Positions 61,629-64,000 of a stretch of 64,000 bases of DNA are shown in pieces. The position numbers and the translations under genes were made by a program. Each line of letters starts with the position of its first letter. The stretch's first letter is position 1. The stretch is taken from the NCBI GenBank assembly GCA_026770025.1, contig JAMXDE010000041.1, positions 310,001-374,000 on the forward strand, written 5' to 3'. Below the pieces are notes generated by a model. It worked only from the letters and a program-made list of their open reading frames with translations. It ran no database searches and was not told where the DNA came from. The stretch comes from Craspedostauros australis. Its lineage: Eukaryota > Bacillariophyta > Bacillariophyceae > Mastogloiales > Achnanthaceae.

Positions 61629-64000
61629 ATGAGCGACGATGAACAATTCCCGATGACGAATGGCGATGTCTTCACTTTGCGTCAGTGCCCCGACGATGGC
61701 AGCCAATACTCACGAGAACTCAAGAACCCGAACTGGCGATGGCGATGTTTCGCCTTGTTGGCTTTCGGTATGTTGGCAGTTGCCGTTGTCGCAAGCAATA
61801 GAACAGGCGGTGGAGCTGATGATACACCAACCAGCGCAACGAACGCCGCTGGTGAACCAGTTGCAGGTGATCAACGAGAACCGGTCGACATACCATCGAC
61901 GCCTAATGGTGCACCATCTGAGACTGAAGTGTCCCCTTCACTTACACCCATGTTGAGTTCTCAACCGTCTTGGGCCCCAACATCGCCGTTGCCGTCATTC
62001 ATGCCGTCGTCATCGCCAAGTTCGAATGCAACCTCACATACAATATCAAATCCAGATACAGGTGATGAACGAGAACCGATCGACATATCTTCAATACCTA
62101 CTGGCACACCATCCACGGCTGAAGCGACCCTTTCACCGACGCCCATGTCGAGCTCTCAACCGTCTTGGATCACAACACAGCCATTGCCGTCGTCGATACC
62201 GTCGTCCGCGCCAGCATCAACTCCGACTTCAGGCCAAACTTCATCTCCGACTTCAGATCCAACACTCAATCCAATCTCATCTCCGGTTTCAGATCTAACA
62301 TCAAATCCAACCTCATCCCCAACTTCAGGTCCAACTTCAGATCCAACGACAAATCTAACAGCAAATCCAACTTCAAATCCAACATCAAATCCAACTTCAT
62401 CTCCAACTTCATCTCCAACACCAAATCCAACCTCATCTCCGACTTCAGGCCCAACACCAAGTCCAACTTCAGATCCAACACTCAATCCAACCTCATCTCC
62501 AACTTCGTCTCCAACACCAAATCCAACCTCATCTCCGACTTCATCTCCAACACCAAATCCAACCTCATCTCCGACGCCAGATCCAACTTCAGATCCAACA
62601 TCAAATCCAACTCAATATCCGATTTCGGGTCCAACACCAAATCCAACTTCAAATCCAACCTCATCTCCAACTTCATCTCCAACCTCATCTCCGACTTCAT
62701 CTCCAACACCAAATCCAACCTCATCTCCGACTTCAGGCCCAACACCAAGTCCAACTTCAGATCCAACACTCAATCCAACCTCATCTCCGACTTCATCTCC
62801 AACACCAAATCCAACCTCATCTCCGACGCCAGATCCAACTTCAGATCCAACATCAAATCCAACTCAATATCCAACTTCAGATCCAACACCAAATCCAACT
62901 TCAGATCCAACATTATCTCCAACTTCATCTCCGACTTCATCTCCAACACCAAATCCAACCTCACCTCCGACTTCAGGCCCAACACCAAGTCCAACTTCAG
63001 ATCCAACACTCAATCCAACCTCATCTCCGACGTCAGATCCAACTTCATCTCCAACTTCATCTCCAACACCAAATCCAACCTCATCTCCGACTTTAGATCC
63101 AACATCAAATCCAACCTCATCTCCGACTTTAGATCCAACATCAAATCCAACACTCAATCCAACTTCATCTCCAACATCAGATCCAACATCATCTCCGACG
63201 CCAGCGCCTACCAGCACACCATCCAAGGCTGAAGTGACCCCTCCACCGACGCCCATGTTGAGCTCCCAACCGTCTTGGATCGCAACAACGCCATTGCCGT
63301 CGTCGATACCCTCGTCCACGCCAGCATCAACTCAGACCTCAATACCAATTTACAACTTTGATCAATCGGAAGCTTTCTTCACCATCTGGGAGGTACTCAA
63401 GCCCACACTCCAAGAAAAGCCTACCTCAATCGATACAGACATACTCGCCAATCCAACCAGTACCGCACATCGTACGCTGGACTGGATGGCAAACGACAGC
63501 AATCCACATCTCACATCAATGATCGCAGGAAATGCGCAAGCCACTGCGCCACTCCTGTTGGAATACTATGCAGTGGTGAGCATATACTTTTCACTCGATG
63601 GAGCCAATTGGAACGACAACATGTTCTTTCTATCGGATTTTCACTTGTGTGCCTGGCGCACTTCAAATCGTGGCGTGTGGTGTCGTGCCGGTCGTGTGAC
63701 ATCAGTGGTCTTGGATGACGCAGGCATGCGGGGCACGCTCGATCCAGCCCTATATCATCTCTCAAAACTTGAGAAGTTGTCGGTGAGAGGGGAAAGTAGG
63801 AATCCCGGGCAGATCAATGGTATCATTTCCCGCCATATTGGCATGTTGAGTATGCTATCAGAGCTGACTCTGCAATACATGGGACTGCGAGGTCGATTTC
63901 CGCCAGAAATCTATCAAATGACATCATTGGAGTATCTGAATCTGAGGGAAAATTTGCTCGCTGGACCACTCCCATCTCAAATTGGTCAGCTGACATCATT
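61629..64000 (+). CDS. Membrane PT-repeat/LRR protein, 3' end beyond the window
   Basis: The frame opens at ATG 61629 ([14 protein letters not shown]) and has no stop before the right edge, giving at least 790 residues. A short cytoplasmic head precedes a transmembrane helix at about residues 41-55 ([15 protein letters not shown]). A very long Pro-Thr-Ser stalk follows at about residues 70-565 ([21 protein letters not shown] units). Then come the same cap as in the gene at 19489 ([34 protein letters not shown]) and the first LRRs ([17 protein letters not shown]). The stalk DNA is so regular that other frames also stay open for hundreds of codons, but only this frame joins the leader, stalk, cap and LRRs. 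It is probably a surface receptor or adhesion protein with unknown ligand. Confidence 0.88.
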   Translation, partial: MSDDEQFPMTNGDVFTLRQCPDDGSQYSRELKNPNWRWRCFALLAFGMLAVAVVASNRTGGGADDTPTSATNAAGEPVAGDQREPVDIPSTPNGAPSETEVSPSLTPMLSSQPSWAPTSPLPSFMPSSSPSSNATSHTISNPDTGDEREPIDISSIPTGTPSTAEATLSPTPMSSSQPSWITTQPLPSSIPSSAPASTPTSGQTSSPTSDPTLNPISSPVSDLTSNPTSSPTSGPTSDPTTNLTANPTSNPTSNPTSSPTSSPTPNPTSSPTSGPTPSPTSDPTLNPTSSPTSSPTPNPTSSPTSSPTPNPTSSPTPDPTSDPTSNPTQYPISGPTPNPTSNPTSSPTSSPTSSPTSSPTPNPTSSPTSGPTPSPTSDPTLNPTSSPTSSPTPNPTSSPTPDPTSDPTSNPTQYPTSDPTPNPTSDPTLSPTSSPTSSPTPNPTSPPTSGPTPSPTSDPTLNPTSSPTSDPTSSPTSSPTPNPTSSPTLDPTSNPTSSPTLDPTSNPTLNPTSSPTSDPTSSPTPAPTSTPSKAEVTPPPTPMLSSQPSWIATTPLPSSIPSSTPASTQTSIPIYNFDQSEAFFTIWEVLKPTLQEKPTSIDTDILANPTSTAHRTLDWMANDSNPHLTSMIAGNAQATAPLLLEYYAVVSIYFSLDGANWNDNMFFLSDFHLCAWRTSNRGVWCRAGRVTSVVLDDAGMRGTLDPALYHLSKLEKLSVRGESRNPGQINGIISRHIGMLSMLSELTLQYMGLRGRFPPEIYQMTSLEYLNLRENLLAGPLPSQIGQLTS
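62200..63215 (+). repeat. Long PT-rich minisatellite with higher-order repeats
   Basis: The basic unit is 12 or 24 bp (ccaacctcatctccgacttc). A higher-order block beginning ctccgacttcaggcccaaca recurs near 62440, 62727 and 62967, so blocks of roughly 240-290 bp have been duplicated. A second unit (ctgaag...cccatg...cccaaccgtcttgg type) flanks the array near 61930, 62110 and 63220. Confidence 0.9.

Noticed and set aside
62165-63232. 355-codon ORF rich in SNTKSNLIS on the plus strand
   Set aside because: It is the shifted frame of the PT-stalk repeat of the LRR gene starting at 61629; it has no leader or domain of its own.
62156-63319. Minus-strand ORFs rich in [10 protein letters not shown]
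   Set aside because: Complementary-strand shadow of the same PT repeat.

Overview
The window looks like nuclear DNA of a diatom, or a close stramenopile relative. The evidence is: a Ty1/copia polyprotein of the type common in diatoms; two membrane proteins that carry Pro/Ser/Thr repeats and leucine-rich repeats of the NGTIPTEIG kind; a nuclease whose leader ends in ASAFAP, the signal/transit junction of secondary red plastids; an ABA4-like carotenoid protein; and mostly intronless genes with a few short GT-AG introns. The species cannot be named from the sequence alone.

Layout. 1-3302 is the 3' part of an intact copia ORF that runs off the left edge. 4493-12472 encodes a giant secreted protein built from repeated Cys modules, a Pro-Thr linker and beta-rich C-terminal units. 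12.5-16.8 kb has no recognisable gene but holds two arrays of a 20-bp repeat, inside a relic related to the mobile element further right. 16.8-31.2 kb is ordinary gene territory: CIA30-like secreted protein (-), membrane LRR protein (+), spermidine synthase-like protein (+, two exons), M23 peptidase (-), REX4 exonuclease (+), METTL7-like methyltransferase (-), TPR protein (-).

32.4-39.5 kb is a roughly 7-kb decayed mobile element with matching inverted ends. Its left end is swollen by a palindrome-rich fold-back, and inside is a broken ORF ending in an RNase H domain and a CPRC zinc motif. I found no reverse transcriptase, integrase or transposase in it. A related 5' end lies at 12.7-14.45 kb. 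This is the best candidate for an undescribed system here.

41.5-58.4 kb is gene-dense again: TMEM53-like hydrolase (+), STAND-type AAA ATPase (-), Cys-rich surface protein (-), plastid SNase (-), NOP14 (+, three exons, with an extra Tudor-like domain), SDR (+) and ABA4-like protein (+). 58.7-61.0 kb holds a degenerate MORN-repeat gene. From 61629 to the right edge runs a second PT-repeat/LRR membrane protein, with the same architecture as the one at 19489. It has no stop codon in the window and lies in a different frame from the most conspicuous closed ORFs of that region.

Functional themes are ribosome biogenesis and RNA processing (NOP14, REX4), cell-surface and secreted proteins (the giant modular protein, two LRR proteins, a Cys-rich protein, the M23 peptidase, the CIA30-like protein) and plastid functions (SNase, ABA4-like). 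No operon-like organisation is expected or seen. No tRNA, rRNA or CRISPR could be supported.
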